Shown one piece after another: positions 53,534 through 62,004 of a stretch of DNA of 64,000 nucleotides. The notes beneath the pieces are model-generated. The model was not told the origin of the DNA, did no database searches, and saw nothing but the letters and a program-made list of their open reading frames with translations. The stretch spans positions 62,001 through 126,000 of the forward strand of contig JAEXAI010000006.1 of assembly GCA_023394615.1 (NCBI GenBank), written 5' to 3'. Position numbers and translations under genes: made by a program. The DNA is from Actinomycetes bacterium. Lineage in GTDB: Bacteria > Actinomycetota > Coriobacteriia > Coriobacteriales > Eggerthellaceae. Each line of letters opens with the position of its first letter. The stretch's first letter is position 1.

Positions 53534-54027
53534 TGTGATTCTCCCATCCGGCTTTTTACGGCCACCTCGAACTACTGAAACACTTCTTGTCATTTAATCA
53601 TGCCGCTTTTGGCATGTAAAATACAATCACTTCATCTGGGTATTTGAAATTGCAATAGCCGATGCTTTATTCCCTTGCTATCGGGCACGCTTGGAATTCG
53701 GGAACTTGATGCAAATCGACGCTCATCCACGCACTATCGCCCTTTTCCTCGTCAAAACCTCCCGAAAGCCTCATACCGCAGCGGCATAAGTGCATAATTC
53801 TCTCTCTGGCAAGTATTATGAGCGAGCGAAAAACAGAGTGTAAAATACAATCTCTTGATGGTTCTATCGGATACATGGATATCAGCATTTCACCTGCGAT
53901 TATGCATTTTTTTGCAACTTATCGCATTCTGAACGTACCGATTTATCCCCCCTGCGGCACCATGATACAATGCAATGGCCGCCGAATTGAATCGGGGGCT
54001 CACCTTTAAAGAAAGCGAGTATTGCAC
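53534..54027. promoter_or_regulatory. Divergent region between dsrD and the siroheme synthase gene
   Basis: 494 bp. It contains the perfect 6-6-6 palindrome CATGCC...GGCATG (53600-53617) and two copies of TGTAAAATACAATC (53615-53628 and 53839-53852), 224 bp apart in the same orientation. Promoters of both sides must lie here. No gene is supported, although a 73-codon minus frame at 53667-53888 is open. Confidence 0.5.
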
Positions 54028-54669
54028 ATGGCGAAGGGTTATCCGATTGTCCTGCTTCTGGAAAACAAACGCGCCATCGTGATTGGTGGCGGCAGCGTAG
54101 CGGAGCGCAAAGTGCGCGGCCTGCTTGAATGCGATGCGTTGGTTACCGTCGTCTCACCAATAATAACCGACGGCATCAGCAATCTCGTCCAGCAGAAAAA
54201 ATGTCGCTGGCTCGAAAAAGAGTACGAGGCATGCGATTTACGTCTTGTTGATATCGTATTCGCGGCTACCGACGATGAAAGCGTGAACGCACGCGTATTC
54301 GCAGACTCCACCGCCGCACGCCTGATGGTGAACGTGGCCGATAGACCTGAACTGTGCAGCTTTTACCTACCTTCCGTGCTGCGCCGCGGCGAGCTTTCCA
54401 TCGCCGTATCCACCCAGGGCAGCAGCCCGCTTCTGGCACGCAGGATACGCCTGCAGCTCGAAGAGCGATTCACCGACATCTACGCCACCTACGTCGACCT
54501 TTTATCGAACGCTCGCCCGCGTGTGAAATCCTGTATACCCGAAAACCGCCGCATGGACTTCTGGGACAAGGCCACAGACGGACACATGATGGATGTCCTT
54601 GAAACCGAAGGCGTCCAAGCCGCCGAAACGGCGTTAGACCAGCTGCTCGCTACATATTGCGAAGAATAA
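54028..54669 (+). CDS. Precorrin-2 dehydrogenase / sirohydrochlorin ferrochelatase (CysG N-terminal type)
   Basis: 213 residues. The NAD-binding GGGSVAERKV and the C-terminal SIAVSTQGSSPLLARRIR match Met8/SirC/CysG-N proteins, which oxidise precorrin-2 to sirohydrochlorin and may insert iron. Siroheme is the DsrAB cofactor, so its place between dsr clusters makes sense. The methyltransferase part is absent and must be elsewhere. ATG 54028 used; AAAGAAAGCGAG is upstream. Confidence 0.92.
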   Translation: MAKGYPIVLLLENKRAIVIGGGSVAERKVRGLLECDALVTVVSPIITDGISNLVQQKKCRWLEKEYEACDLRLVDIVFAATDDESVNARVFADSTAARLMVNVADRPELCSFYLPSVLRRGELSIAVSTQGSSPLLARRIRLQLEERFTDIYATYVDLLSNARPRVKSCIPENRRMDFWDKATDGHMMDVLETEGVQAAETALDQLLATYCEE

Positions 54670-54675
54670 ATTCCC

Positions 54676-54713
54676 AACCCTCCCCATGCTCTCAGGAGCG
54701 CACGGGGAGGGTT
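54676..54713. terminator. Bidirectional hairpin between convergent genes
   Basis: AACCCTCCCC (54676-54685) and GGGGAGGGTT (54704-54713) form a perfect 10-bp stem between the siroheme synthase stop and the facing gene's stop. Confidence 0.65.
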
Positions 54714-54719
54714 GAGCGT

Positions 54720-55217
54720 CTAGAGTCTGCCCTCTTGGGAGAGTTGCTCACGCAGCGCTTCTATTTGGTATTCAAACGACGAGACCAAGCTCGGATCGAC
54801 GTCTTTTACTCTGTCGTAGGCGCGCACCAAGCTGGGCTGATACATCAGCTCATCGGCTGCCGCGCAATAGGCGAACGAAAAATACTGCCCGAACAGCACG
54901 GGGTTGCCCGCGATAATCGCACCGATAATCTCCGGCGCCGACCAGTCGATATTGCCACCCTCATCGTTCATGTTCCACATGTGACGGCGTATGGTCTCGA
55001 AAAAGAACTCCTGCATAGCGTCCCCGCGTTGGTTCGCGAGGAACTGAAACGCTTCGATTGTTTTCGCATGGAATTCGTCTCCCGGCGAAAAAGAAAGCCG
55101 TGTCAGATACCGCCTGACCTGATCGGGATCTTCATCGAATAGGGAAAGGAGCGCGACAGTATCGCGCTCCCCTACAATCTGCTTGATTCTGTTTTTGGTG
55201 ATTTCGTCTCGAATCAC
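54720..55217 (-). CDS. DVU0298-like protein
   Basis: 165 residues, helical. The segment RRHMWNMNDEGGNIDWSAPE recalls the conserved 'W-x-x-N-x-E-x-G-x-I-x-W-x-x-P-E' of the DVU0298 family, HEAT-like proteins I associate with sulfate-reducing bacteria. Function unknown. The GTG at 55217 is preferred since AGGTGAT stands five bases before it; a TTG at 55223 would overlap that site. It lies 23 bp after the thioredoxin reductase gene and is probably cotranscribed. Confidence 0.6.
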   Translation of the reverse strand: MIRDEITKNRIKQIVGERDTVALLSLFDEDPDQVRRYLTRLSFSPGDEFHAKTIEAFQFLANQRGDAMQEFFFETIRRHMWNMNDEGGNIDWSAPEIIGAIIAGNPVLFGQYFSFAYCAAADELMYQPSLVRAYDRVKDVDPSLVSSFEYQIEALREQLSQEGRL

Positions 55218-55240
55218 TTTCAATCACCTACAGGTCGATA

Positions 55241-56410
55241 TTACTCGTCCTGTTTCCCTTCCACTATGACTGACTGGGCCGGGTTGTCCTCGTTCAGTAC
55301 GATATTGTACATCGCAGCGATTCCCTTTTTGCGGGTAACGTCCATATCGATGAAGCGAATTGCCCTCTCGCAGCATCTTTCTTTTCCGCGAATCACATCG
55401 AGTGCTTCAGCACTTCCGTCTAGCGTGGAATCCCAGAAACCGAGCTCAACCGGCTCGTCGCTTTCCAGCACATTGGTGCGGAACTGCTCCATTTCGGTAA
55501 TGTAGCGCTCTGCAGCTGTTGCCGCAGCCGCTCCGTCGCCCACAGCAGTAGCAACCTGACGCAGGTACTTCTCGCGCACGTCGCCCGCAGCGAACACGCC
55601 TCCCACGCCCAAGTCCATATCGTCATCGGTGATAAGCCATCCGCGTGAGTCCATGGGCACTGCGCCTGCGAGAAACTTGGTTTCCGGAATCATGCCGCAG
55701 AAGAAAAAGACGCCTTGGCAGGGGAAGTCGGTAAGCTCTCCCGAGCACATGTTCTTCAGCTTCACTCCCTTGACTTCGTCATCGCCATATACCTCAGCGA
55801 TAGTGCTGTTGTAGCGGAAGTGCAGCTTCGGGTTTTTCATTGCCTGCTCAGCAGATTGAGCGTTGCAGTCCAAAATGCCCGTGTCATGCATAACGATGAT
55901 GGTAACGCTCTTCGCGAACTTCGCGATGAACTCGCTCTCTTCGATAGCTTGGTCGCCACTGCCCAGCACTACCACATCTTCGTCCTTGTAGAACTCAGCG
56001 TCGCACGTGGCGCAATAGCTCACACCGGCTCCAGCAAATTCCTCTTCTCCGGGAATACCCAAAACGCGCGCTGAGGTGCCCGTGGCGATGATGACAGCTT
56101 TCGCATGGTAGGTGATCTTGCGAGTCTTCACAATTTTGTCTTTACCCGTGAAGTCGACGCTACGCACTCCCTGCTGGCGAATCTCGGCACCGAAGTCCTT
56201 GGCATGTTGCGCCATCTTCTCCATCAAGTCCGGGCCCGTGCTATCCTCAACTGAAGGATAGTTGACAATCTCGCGCGTGGTAAACACACGACCGCCGACA
56301 CTGCCCTTTTCAAGAATCAAGGTCTTCAGGCGCGCACGCCCGCCGTAGATGCCCGCAGCCAAACCAGCCGGACCGCCACCGATAATCACCAAATCGTAAT
56401 ACTCATCCAT
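55241..56410 (-). CDS. Thioredoxin reductase-like flavoprotein with C-terminal extension
   Basis: 389 residues; usual TrxR is about 310. FAD-binding IIGGGPAGLAAGIY, the redox pair CATCDAEFY, NAD(P)-binding VVLGSGDQAIEES and C-terminal GVFAAGDVREK are present. An extra 80 residues (VELGFWDSTLDGSAEALDVI onward) look like part of a thioredoxin-type fold lacking a CxxC. The NADPH-binding site shows GSGDQA in place of GGGNSA, so cofactor preference may differ. Divergent from a thioredoxin gene. May supply reducing power for DsrC or peptide thiols. Confidence 0.85.
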   Translation of the reverse strand: MDEYYDLVIIGGGPAGLAAGIYGGRARLKTLILEKGSVGGRVFTTREIVNYPSVEDSTGPDLMEKMAQHAKDFGAEIRQQGVRSVDFTGKDKIVKTRKITYHAKAVIIATGTSARVLGIPGEEEFAGAGVSYCATCDAEFYKDEDVVVLGSGDQAIEESEFIAKFAKSVTIIVMHDTGILDCNAQSAEQAMKNPKLHFRYNSTIAEVYGDDEVKGVKLKNMCSGELTDFPCQGVFFFCGMIPETKFLAGAVPMDSRGWLITDDDMDLGVGGVFAAGDVREKYLRQVATAVGDGAAAATAAERYITEMEQFRTNVLESDEPVELGFWDSTLDGSAEALDVIRGKERCCERAIRFIDMDVTRKKGIAAMYNIVLNEDNPAQSVIVEGKQDE

Positions 56411-56597
56411 CGTTATTCCTCTCTCTGTATTTTTTCCAGCCTATTATCGTCCTTTTCTGCAAGAGGAAACAAGGGGGAACACCATCGTATTACTTTATGT
56501 CTGAATAGCGTATTCAAATAACATGTACTTATTGACCTATAATCGACTGTGCTACTATATGCATAAAAGAAAAACGCGTAGAGAGGCGTGCACCAGT

Positions 56598-56906
56598 ATG
56601 GACAAACTCAATAAAGTAGCATTCGAAGAAATCGTTGAAGATGACGGCGAAACCTGTGTCGTTCTGTTCTCCCGCAAAAGCTGCACCGTCTGCAAGGCCG
56701 TGCATCCCAAGCTCGACAACTTGGAAGGCGACTATCCGAACATCCACTTCTATCAGGTCGATGTCGAGGAGCAGCCTAGTTTGATGGCGAAATTCCATCT
56801 GAAAGGCGTACCGCAAACGCTGCTGTTCAAAAACGGCGAAGTCGTGGAAAAGATCACAGGCGATACCAGCGAGGACAACTTCGCTGACAAAATCGACGCG
56901 CTGTAG
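56598..56906 (+). CDS. Thioredoxin-like protein with CTVC active site
   Basis: 102 residues from ATG 56598. The fold is standard, with VVLFSRKSCTVCKAVHP and the cis-proline in GVPQTLLF. The active-site pair is C-T-V-C rather than CGPC, a divergent dipeptide that would shift its redox potential. Probably the partner of the divergent TrxR-like enzyme. A strong terminator follows. Confidence 0.85.
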   Translation: MDKLNKVAFEEIVEDDGETCVVLFSRKSCTVCKAVHPKLDNLEGDYPNIHFYQVDVEEQPSLMAKFHLKGVPQTLLFKNGEVVEKITGDTSEDNFADKIDAL

Positions 56907-56972
56907 GCCGAATCAAAGAGCATTTCTCCGCTGCGAAAAGTTCGGGGAATGAAGCGATAAAAGGTAGTTTGA

Positions 56973-57012
56973 AAAGGAACCGGATTATAAAACCATCCGG
57001 TTCCTTTTTTTC
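56973..57012 (+). terminator. Strong rho-independent terminator after the thioredoxin gene
   Basis: AAGGAACCGGAT pairs with ATCCGGTTCCTT across a 9-nt loop and is followed by an unbroken run of T. The best terminator on the plus strand in this window. Confidence 0.88.
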
Positions 57013-57211
57013 GTCCGAATACCAAGAGGGAAGGAAGCCTTTTGCTTTCGTCCCTCTGGTCATCAGCGCATGTACCGCACTGGTCAAATCGGTATTCTTC
57101 TTGTCGGTTTTTCGTCGCACCGAACAGCTTATTTGTCCGGTGCGACCTTTAAGTTTTATTCACTGAAACACGTTCGGCTGCCAAAGCGCACAGCCCTGCA
57201 CGACGCATCTG
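57013..57211. other. Intergenic hairpins
   Basis: A second hairpin uses ACCAAGAGGGA and TCCCTCTGGT (57019-57061), and a third GTCGCACCG with CGGTGCGAC (57113-57147). They lie between convergent units and probably serve as barriers to read-through. No gene seen. Confidence 0.45.
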
Positions 57212-57586
57212 CTACAGCATTCCCCATTTGCGAGTATACTCGCTATAGAGCACGTAATCGTCGGGTGTGAAACCTGCTTCCTCCAATTTGGGAACGATGT
57301 CTTCGTAGATCATCGAATCGGTTTCTACGCAAACGCCGTTTTTTTTAACGGTCACTTCCCAATCATCGTGGATACCCATCAGAAACTCCATCAAATCCGC
57401 GCTGCGCATCAGACGCCTTTCGGTATATGCCGCAAGGTCGCGAAGGGTATCGGGAGTCACGTACTCCTTTTTCAGCAGCTTCCATGGCGACTTCTTTTTC
57501 AAGCGCCATTCACCTGCCTCAAAAAACGGGAGGAAGAAACAAGGTTCTTGAATGCAGGTGTCGTTTACTTTCGCAGTTTCAGACAT
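57212..57586 (-). CDS. Hypothetical protein, 124 residues, coupled to the YeiH-type permease
   Basis: Family not recognised. A soluble, mixed-charge protein with the segment FFEAGEWRLKKKSPWKLLKKEY and a helical C-terminal half (RSADLMEFLMGIHDDWEVTV; KLEEAGFTPDDYVLYSEYTRKW). Two N-terminal cysteines (DTCIQEPC) and one more near residue 84. It begins six bases after the permease stop, with TAAGGCACG upstream, so it is surely cotranscribed. A role in sulfite/sulfate handling is inference from position. Confidence 0.75.
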   Translation of the reverse strand: MSETAKVNDTCIQEPCFFLPFFEAGEWRLKKKSPWKLLKKEYVTPDTLRDLAAYTERRLMRSADLMEFLMGIHDDWEVTVKKNGVCVETDSMIYEDIVPKLEEAGFTPDDYVLYSEYTRKWGML

Positions 57587-57592
57587 CGTGCC

Positions 57593-58975
57593 TTACGCCG
57601 CCCCGACTGCTGTCCAGTAATCGCCCAGTATGACAGTAGAGCACAAGAAGCCCAAGAGCACGTTCACACCAACACCGCTCGTAAACGCGAGGAACGGCTT
57701 CCAGCCAGTTGCCGCGAGCGCCTTGAAACGTGTGGTCAAGCCGATGCACAAGAAGCACAAAACGAAGCACCAACCGCGCAGGCTCTTGATAGGCGATATA
57801 ACATTACTATCGATAGCCGTGATAACCGCAGCAGGCTGACCCATATTGGCGAACGTCACGATCAAAGAAGCGACGAAGAAGCCCAAAACAAACTTCGGGA
57901 AACGCTCCCAGATAACGGCACCAGAGGGCTTCTGGCGCGTACCGTCAGCGCTCTTGGCCTCCCAAAACGTTACGGATATGATAGCCAAGACCAATGCCCA
58001 AATACCCACGAAGATATCGCGGCCGACGACCTTCATCAATGTGAATGTAGTCAAGCCGCCATCACCAAATTGCTGAGCAGCAGCGATACCTGCGGCATCA
58101 GCGAACTCGGAAGTGCCAATCCAGGCACCGGATGCACCAGCGGAAAGGCCGAGTGCGCGGCAGATGATGGGCAGCAAGAACACCATAACGGTAGCCCAGA
58201 TAACAACCATGGAAATAGAAATGGAAACCTGGTCCTTCTTCGCGTTCACAGAAGAGCCGATGGCGATAGATGCGGACACACCGCAGATGGAACCGCCAGC
58301 GCCCAGCGTCGCCGCGAAGGGCTTATCCAGTTTCAAAACATGAGCACCAACCCAGTAGATTACGAGGAAGGTGGACACAGCTACAACAGTAGCCTGCAAA
58401 AACGCCACTGGTCCGGATTGCAGAATCAAGGTGAACGGCAGCGTTGCACCCATCAAAACGATACCGGTCTTCACGTAGAATTCGGTGCGCATGCCGGCAT
58501 CGAACCATTCTGGAATCTTCACGAAGTTGCCGATGATCATACCTACGATCAAAGCCATAACCGGTGCCTCGAGGTTCAGCGTCTTTGCAACGCTCCAGGC
58601 ACCGAGCATCTGTACGATAACAGCCATGATGTAGAGCACGGTGAAACCGGCCAAGAACTTGCCGATGTCGTGACCCATAATCTTCATTGCGATTGTGAAA
58701 ATCACGGCCATAACCACATACAGAAGCAGGATGGTCGTCCAGCTGCTCACGCAGGTCAGGATACCTGAAAAATCAGTATAAGTGGCGAATTTCACGCTGA
58801 GTATCTTCAGCGAACCGCCGCCGGCCCACATGGCCAGCGCGATAAGGACGGTACCGAGGCCAATCCAAACAGCCCACCAGTCCTCTTTCAGATACAGGGA
58901 CTTCAGCCCCGTTCCATTGGATTTTTTATTATTCGTTTTCGTGTCGGTAGACACAGTTTTTTCGTTTGTCGACAT
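57593..58975 (-). CDS. YeiH-family permease (putative sulfate exporter family)
   Basis: 460 residues, about eleven transmembrane helices. It matches the YeiH/PF03601 family: FVKTGIVLMGATLPF-like segment, ATLGAGGSICGVSASIAI and the C-terminal GWKPFLAFTSGVGVN. Family members are annotated as sulfate exporters on thin evidence. Location right after dsrAB suggests transport of sulfite, sulfate or a sulfonate product. TATAAT on the minus strand (59002-59007) gives it its own promoter. Start with AAGGGGGATTG. Confidence 0.82.
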   Translation of the reverse strand: MSTNEKTVSTDTKTNNKKSNGTGLKSLYLKEDWWAVWIGLGTVLIALAMWAGGGSLKILSVKFATYTDFSGILTCVSSWTTILLLYVVMAVIFTIAMKIMGHDIGKFLAGFTVLYIMAVIVQMLGAWSVAKTLNLEAPVMALIVGMIIGNFVKIPEWFDAGMRTEFYVKTGIVLMGATLPFTLILQSGPVAFLQATVVAVSTFLVIYWVGAHVLKLDKPFAATLGAGGSICGVSASIAIGSSVNAKKDQVSISISMVVIWATVMVFLLPIICRALGLSAGASGAWIGTSEFADAAGIAAAQQFGDGGLTTFTLMKVVGRDIFVGIWALVLAIISVTFWEAKSADGTRQKPSGAVIWERFPKFVLGFFVASLIVTFANMGQPAAVITAIDSNVISPIKSLRGWCFVLCFLCIGLTTRFKALAATGWKPFLAFTSGVGVNVLLGFLCSTVILGDYWTAVGAA

Positions 58976-59001
58976 AGAATCTCAATCCCCCTTAGATTTT
59001 G

Positions 59002-59007
59002 ATTATA
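59002..59007 (-). promoter_or_regulatory. -10 box for the YeiH-type permease operon
   Basis: TATAAT on the minus strand, 27 bp before the start codon. The -35 region (TTCTTC) is weak. Confidence 0.45.
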
Positions 59008-59104
59008 TAAACGTCATGATTCATTGAAGAAAACCGACTGATAAACCACCCTCCTTTCTTGTTTCATGCTATCACAACCGGGAATAAGCCCCGATTCTGA
59101 TCTA

Positions 59105-59150
59105 TAAAAAACTTTGCCGCCGGTATCCCTCCAGAACCGACGGCAAAAGT
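59105..59150 (-). terminator. Rho-independent terminator after dsrB
   Basis: On the minus strand TTTGCCGTCGGT pairs with ACCGGCGGCAAA and is followed by GTTTTTTA. Placed 19 bp past the dsrB stop; it separates dsrAB from the permease operon. Confidence 0.88.
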
Positions 59151-59168
59151 CTTTGTACTATTTGATGA

Positions 59169-60245
59169 CTAGTACTTGAACGCTGCGGTGGTCCTGAAGG
59201 AGTCGCGCGAGAAGATGTAATCATCGATGAGCTTGTCAGAGAACGGAATCCCGGTTACCGAGAAGAAACGCTCCCAGCCAATACGCTCAATCCATTCACC
59301 CAAACGCTCGCCCTTGTTGGCGCCGGCAATCCAGCACTCAACAATGTTGCGAACAGCTGCGGTGCACTCAGGCCAACGCGGCGGAGTGTTCGGCAAGAAC
59401 GGAATGACCATGCGGGAGAATTCCGGATGCGAACGGGTGTTGGACACCTTGCCGCCAACCAAAATGGCCAGGCCGTCGTTCTCGGCATCGATGATGTGCA
59501 TGCCGGGCGACATGGTGTAGCAGTTGCCGCAATACATGCATTTTTCCTCGACAACCTTCACGCTCTTGTTTTTGGGGTCGGGGCGAATTGCACCGGTCGG
59601 ACAGCAAGCTACCAGACTGGGGATTTCGGAGGACTTGCGCACGGTCTCATGATCGATGCGCGGAGCGGTACGGTGAATGCCTACGATGGCGATGTCGCTG
59701 CAATGAGCGGCGCCGCACATATTCAGGCAGCACGCCATGGCGATGTGCAGCTTGTTGGGCAGCTGGTCGCTGACGTAATACTCGTACAGGTCGTCCATGA
59801 CAGCCTTCACAACGCCGGAAGCGTCGGATGCGGGGGTGTGGCAGTGGACCCAGCCCTGCGTGTGCACGATGCTAGTCAGAGCATTGTGCGTGCCGCCGAC
59901 AGGATAGCCCAGCTCGTGAACCTCTGTAATCAGGGGCTCCACCTTGGCTTCGTCGGTTACCAAAAATTCGATGTTATTGCGGCTGGTGAAACGCAGATAG
60001 CCATCGCAATACTTGTCAGCAACGTCGCACAAATCGCGAATCGAGTCGATGCTCAAAATACGAGGGGTGCCAACGCGAACGCTGTACAGGGCACCAGCCG
60101 GCCCTACGTGCTTCAGCACGCCGGGGCGGGGATACTCATGATATTCCCATTTGCCGTAGTTCTCTTTGACGATTGGCGGCAAAAGCTCCTTATAGGAGAT
60201 GGGACCCTGGTCGGTCACTGTCTTTTTCTTAGTGGTGTCAGACAC
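59169..60245 (-). CDS. dsrB: Dissimilatory sulfite reductase beta subunit
   Basis: 358 residues. The siroheme-[4Fe-4S] site has Cys135 (GWVHCHTP), Cys172-Cys173 and Cys177 (ACCLNMCGAAHCSD), the C-x36-CC-x3-C spacing of catalytic DsrB. The inserted ferredoxin domain has ACCPTGAIRP and CMYCGNC. DsrAB reduces sulfite in the cytoplasm with DsrC. It begins at a GTG 76 bp after dsrA with GATGAGGCG upstream. Confidence 0.95.
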   Translation of the reverse strand: MSDTTKKKTVTDQGPISYKELLPPIVKENYGKWEYHEYPRPGVLKHVGPAGALYSVRVGTPRILSIDSIRDLCDVADKYCDGYLRFTSRNNIEFLVTDEAKVEPLITEVHELGYPVGGTHNALTSIVHTQGWVHCHTPASDASGVVKAVMDDLYEYYVSDQLPNKLHIAMACCLNMCGAAHCSDIAIVGIHRTAPRIDHETVRKSSEIPSLVACCPTGAIRPDPKNKSVKVVEEKCMYCGNCYTMSPGMHIIDAENDGLAILVGGKVSNTRSHPEFSRMVIPFLPNTPPRWPECTAAVRNIVECWIAGANKGERLGEWIERIGWERFFSVTGIPFSDKLIDDYIFSRDSFRTTAAFKY

Positions 60246-60321
60246 TTATAATCGCCTCATCTTTCCTTGAACGGGCGCCTATCCAACATGCATAGATGTT
60301 GATGGGCGCATCTGATTTTCC

Positions 60322-61530
60322 TTATTCTTCGCCTTCGTCATGAGAAACGACTTCGTCCTTCTGCCAGAACACATACGGGTTCGAGCGGGGACGGTAGATC
60401 ATTTGCGGAACTGCAGGCATATCGATGCCGCGCAGGAACTCGCCCATGCCGATACGGTAGATCATTTCGCCCAAGCGCTCACGGGTCTTGGCGTTCTCAT
60501 CCCAGAAATCCCAGATGCGCTCTACGAGATCTTTGAACTCGTCGTAAGGAGCTTCCATCTTCATGAAAGGAACCAGCACCCAAGACATGAATGCGGACTT
60601 CACGATGGTGGACTTTGCGCCGACCAAAATGGTTGCGCCCTTTTCCTTGCCCTGCTTCACAGCCTTAGGCATGTAGTTCACGCAATGCATGCAACGAGAG
60701 CACTCTGCGGTGTTAATCTTCAACTCGCCGGACTCAGCGTCGTACTTCATGCAATGGGTAGGGCACTTGTCAACGACAGCGCTCTGAATAGGCAGGCCGC
60801 CGTCAGCGTAATTCTTCACTTCTTCTTGGTTCACGGTCAAGCCGTCGCGCCAAGTGCCAATCACGGAGATGTCAGCACGAGCCTGAGCTGCAACGCAGTC
60901 GTTGGCGCAGCCGGACATCTTGATCTTGGACTTATAAGGCCACATCGGGCGATGCAGCTCGTCCTGATACGCATTGGTGATGTTGTAGCACATATCCAAG
61001 GTGTCGTAGCAGGCGTACTCGCAACGGCCAGGGCCGACGCAGCAGCTAGGAGAACGAAGGTCGGAACCAGATCCGCCCAAGTCCATGTGATGCTCGCTCA
61101 ACTCGTCAAACGTGGGCTGCAGCTCGTCGGTCTGCATACCCAAGAATACGATGTCGCCTGTGGAACCGTGCATGTTCGTCAGACCGGAACCATGCTTTTC
61201 CCAGATATCGCAAATCTCACGCAGCTTGTCGGTGGTGTAGAACCAACCGCTCGGAGCAGACACGCGCATGGTGTGGAACTCCCTGACATGGGGGAACTCT
61301 TCAGGCATGTCGGTGTAACGGCCGATGACGCCGCCGCCGTAGCCCTTAACGCCTACGATGCCGCCGTGCTTCCAATGGCCGCAATTATCCTCGTAGGATT
61401 TTTCCAGCAGGTGGAGCAGATCCTCGCTCATCTCATTTTTCTCGGCCTCGCGTTTAATCTCTTTAACGAAACTCGGCCAAGGACCTTTTTCCAACTCGTC
61501 CAACTGGGGGGTGTTCCCTTTTTCAGCCAT
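60322..61530 (-). CDS. dsrA: Dissimilatory sulfite reductase alpha subunit
   Basis: 402 residues. Siroheme-cluster cysteines in SCCVGPGRCEYAC (about 163-174) and SGCANDC (208, 212), then a ferredoxin domain with CPTHCMKYD (256, 260) and CSRCMHC (277, 280, 283). Length and motifs are those of full DsrA. Start with GGAGGGATT. A ferredoxin gene precedes by 41 bp. Confidence 0.96.
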   Translation of the reverse strand: MAEKGNTPQLDELEKGPWPSFVKEIKREAEKNEMSEDLLHLLEKSYEDNCGHWKHGGIVGVKGYGGGVIGRYTDMPEEFPHVREFHTMRVSAPSGWFYTTDKLREICDIWEKHGSGLTNMHGSTGDIVFLGMQTDELQPTFDELSEHHMDLGGSGSDLRSPSCCVGPGRCEYACYDTLDMCYNITNAYQDELHRPMWPYKSKIKMSGCANDCVAAQARADISVIGTWRDGLTVNQEEVKNYADGGLPIQSAVVDKCPTHCMKYDAESGELKINTAECSRCMHCVNYMPKAVKQGKEKGATILVGAKSTIVKSAFMSWVLVPFMKMEAPYDEFKDLVERIWDFWDENAKTRERLGEMIYRIGMGEFLRGIDMPAVPQMIYRPRSNPYVFWQKDEVVSHDEGEE

Positions 61531-61571
61531 AATCCCTCCTTCTTCAGTAGTTTGCAGTATTCAACATCAAC

Positions 61572-61760
61572 TTACATCTCGGTAATCGTGACCGCGCCAC
61601 TCGGGCACACCGTGATGCAGGTTTCGCAACCCAGGCACTCAGCTTCGTCGCCGGACACGTAAGCATGTCCGTCTTTGAAACCCAGGATATGGGCAGGGCA
61701 GCCCTCCGCGCACTGGTTGCAACCGGTGCAAGTGTCCTCATCAACTGTAACAATGAACAT
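61572..61760 (-). CDS. Two-[4Fe-4S] ferredoxin heading the dsrAB operon
   Basis: 62 residues with CTGCNQCAEGCP and CLGCETCITVCP. A small soluble ferredoxin placed first in the dsrAB operon; a likely electron donor or link between the hydrogenase and the sulfite reductase. Start with GAAGGGAGAG. Confidence 0.9.
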   Translation of the reverse strand: MFIVTVDEDTCTGCNQCAEGCPAHILGFKDGHAYVSGDEAECLGCETCITVCPSGAVTITEM

Positions 61761-62004
61761 AAAACATCTCTCCCTTCTTATAAACGTGCATCTTCATGCT
61801 TGAATGACGCATATTCACAGCCACTACATATTTCACCACCAACCTCCCTCCGGTGAAAATATGCATTATTTATCAATGCATCAGCTGAGCCTATGGCTAG
61901 CTGTTATACCCGCTCAGGCGTATATTCATGGATAATTTCATGCGAAGGTATTGCGTATTGCTATCGTTCATAGTCATGTCCTATACCCAGCTTTCGGCTC
62001 AAGG
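61761..62004. promoter_or_regulatory. Promoter region of the ferredoxin-dsrAB operon
   Basis: 244 bp, A/T-rich. ATGCATT (61861-61867) and AATGCAT (61875-61881) form a perfect 7-7-7 inverted repeat about 100 bp upstream of the ferredoxin start, a plausible regulator site. hemL ends at the other side. Confidence 0.4.

Noticed and set aside
57368..58768. A 466-codon plus-strand frame opposite the YeiH-type permease
   Set aside because: Strongly polar, His/Gln/Asp-rich translation opposite membrane helices is the standard appearance of a shadow frame.
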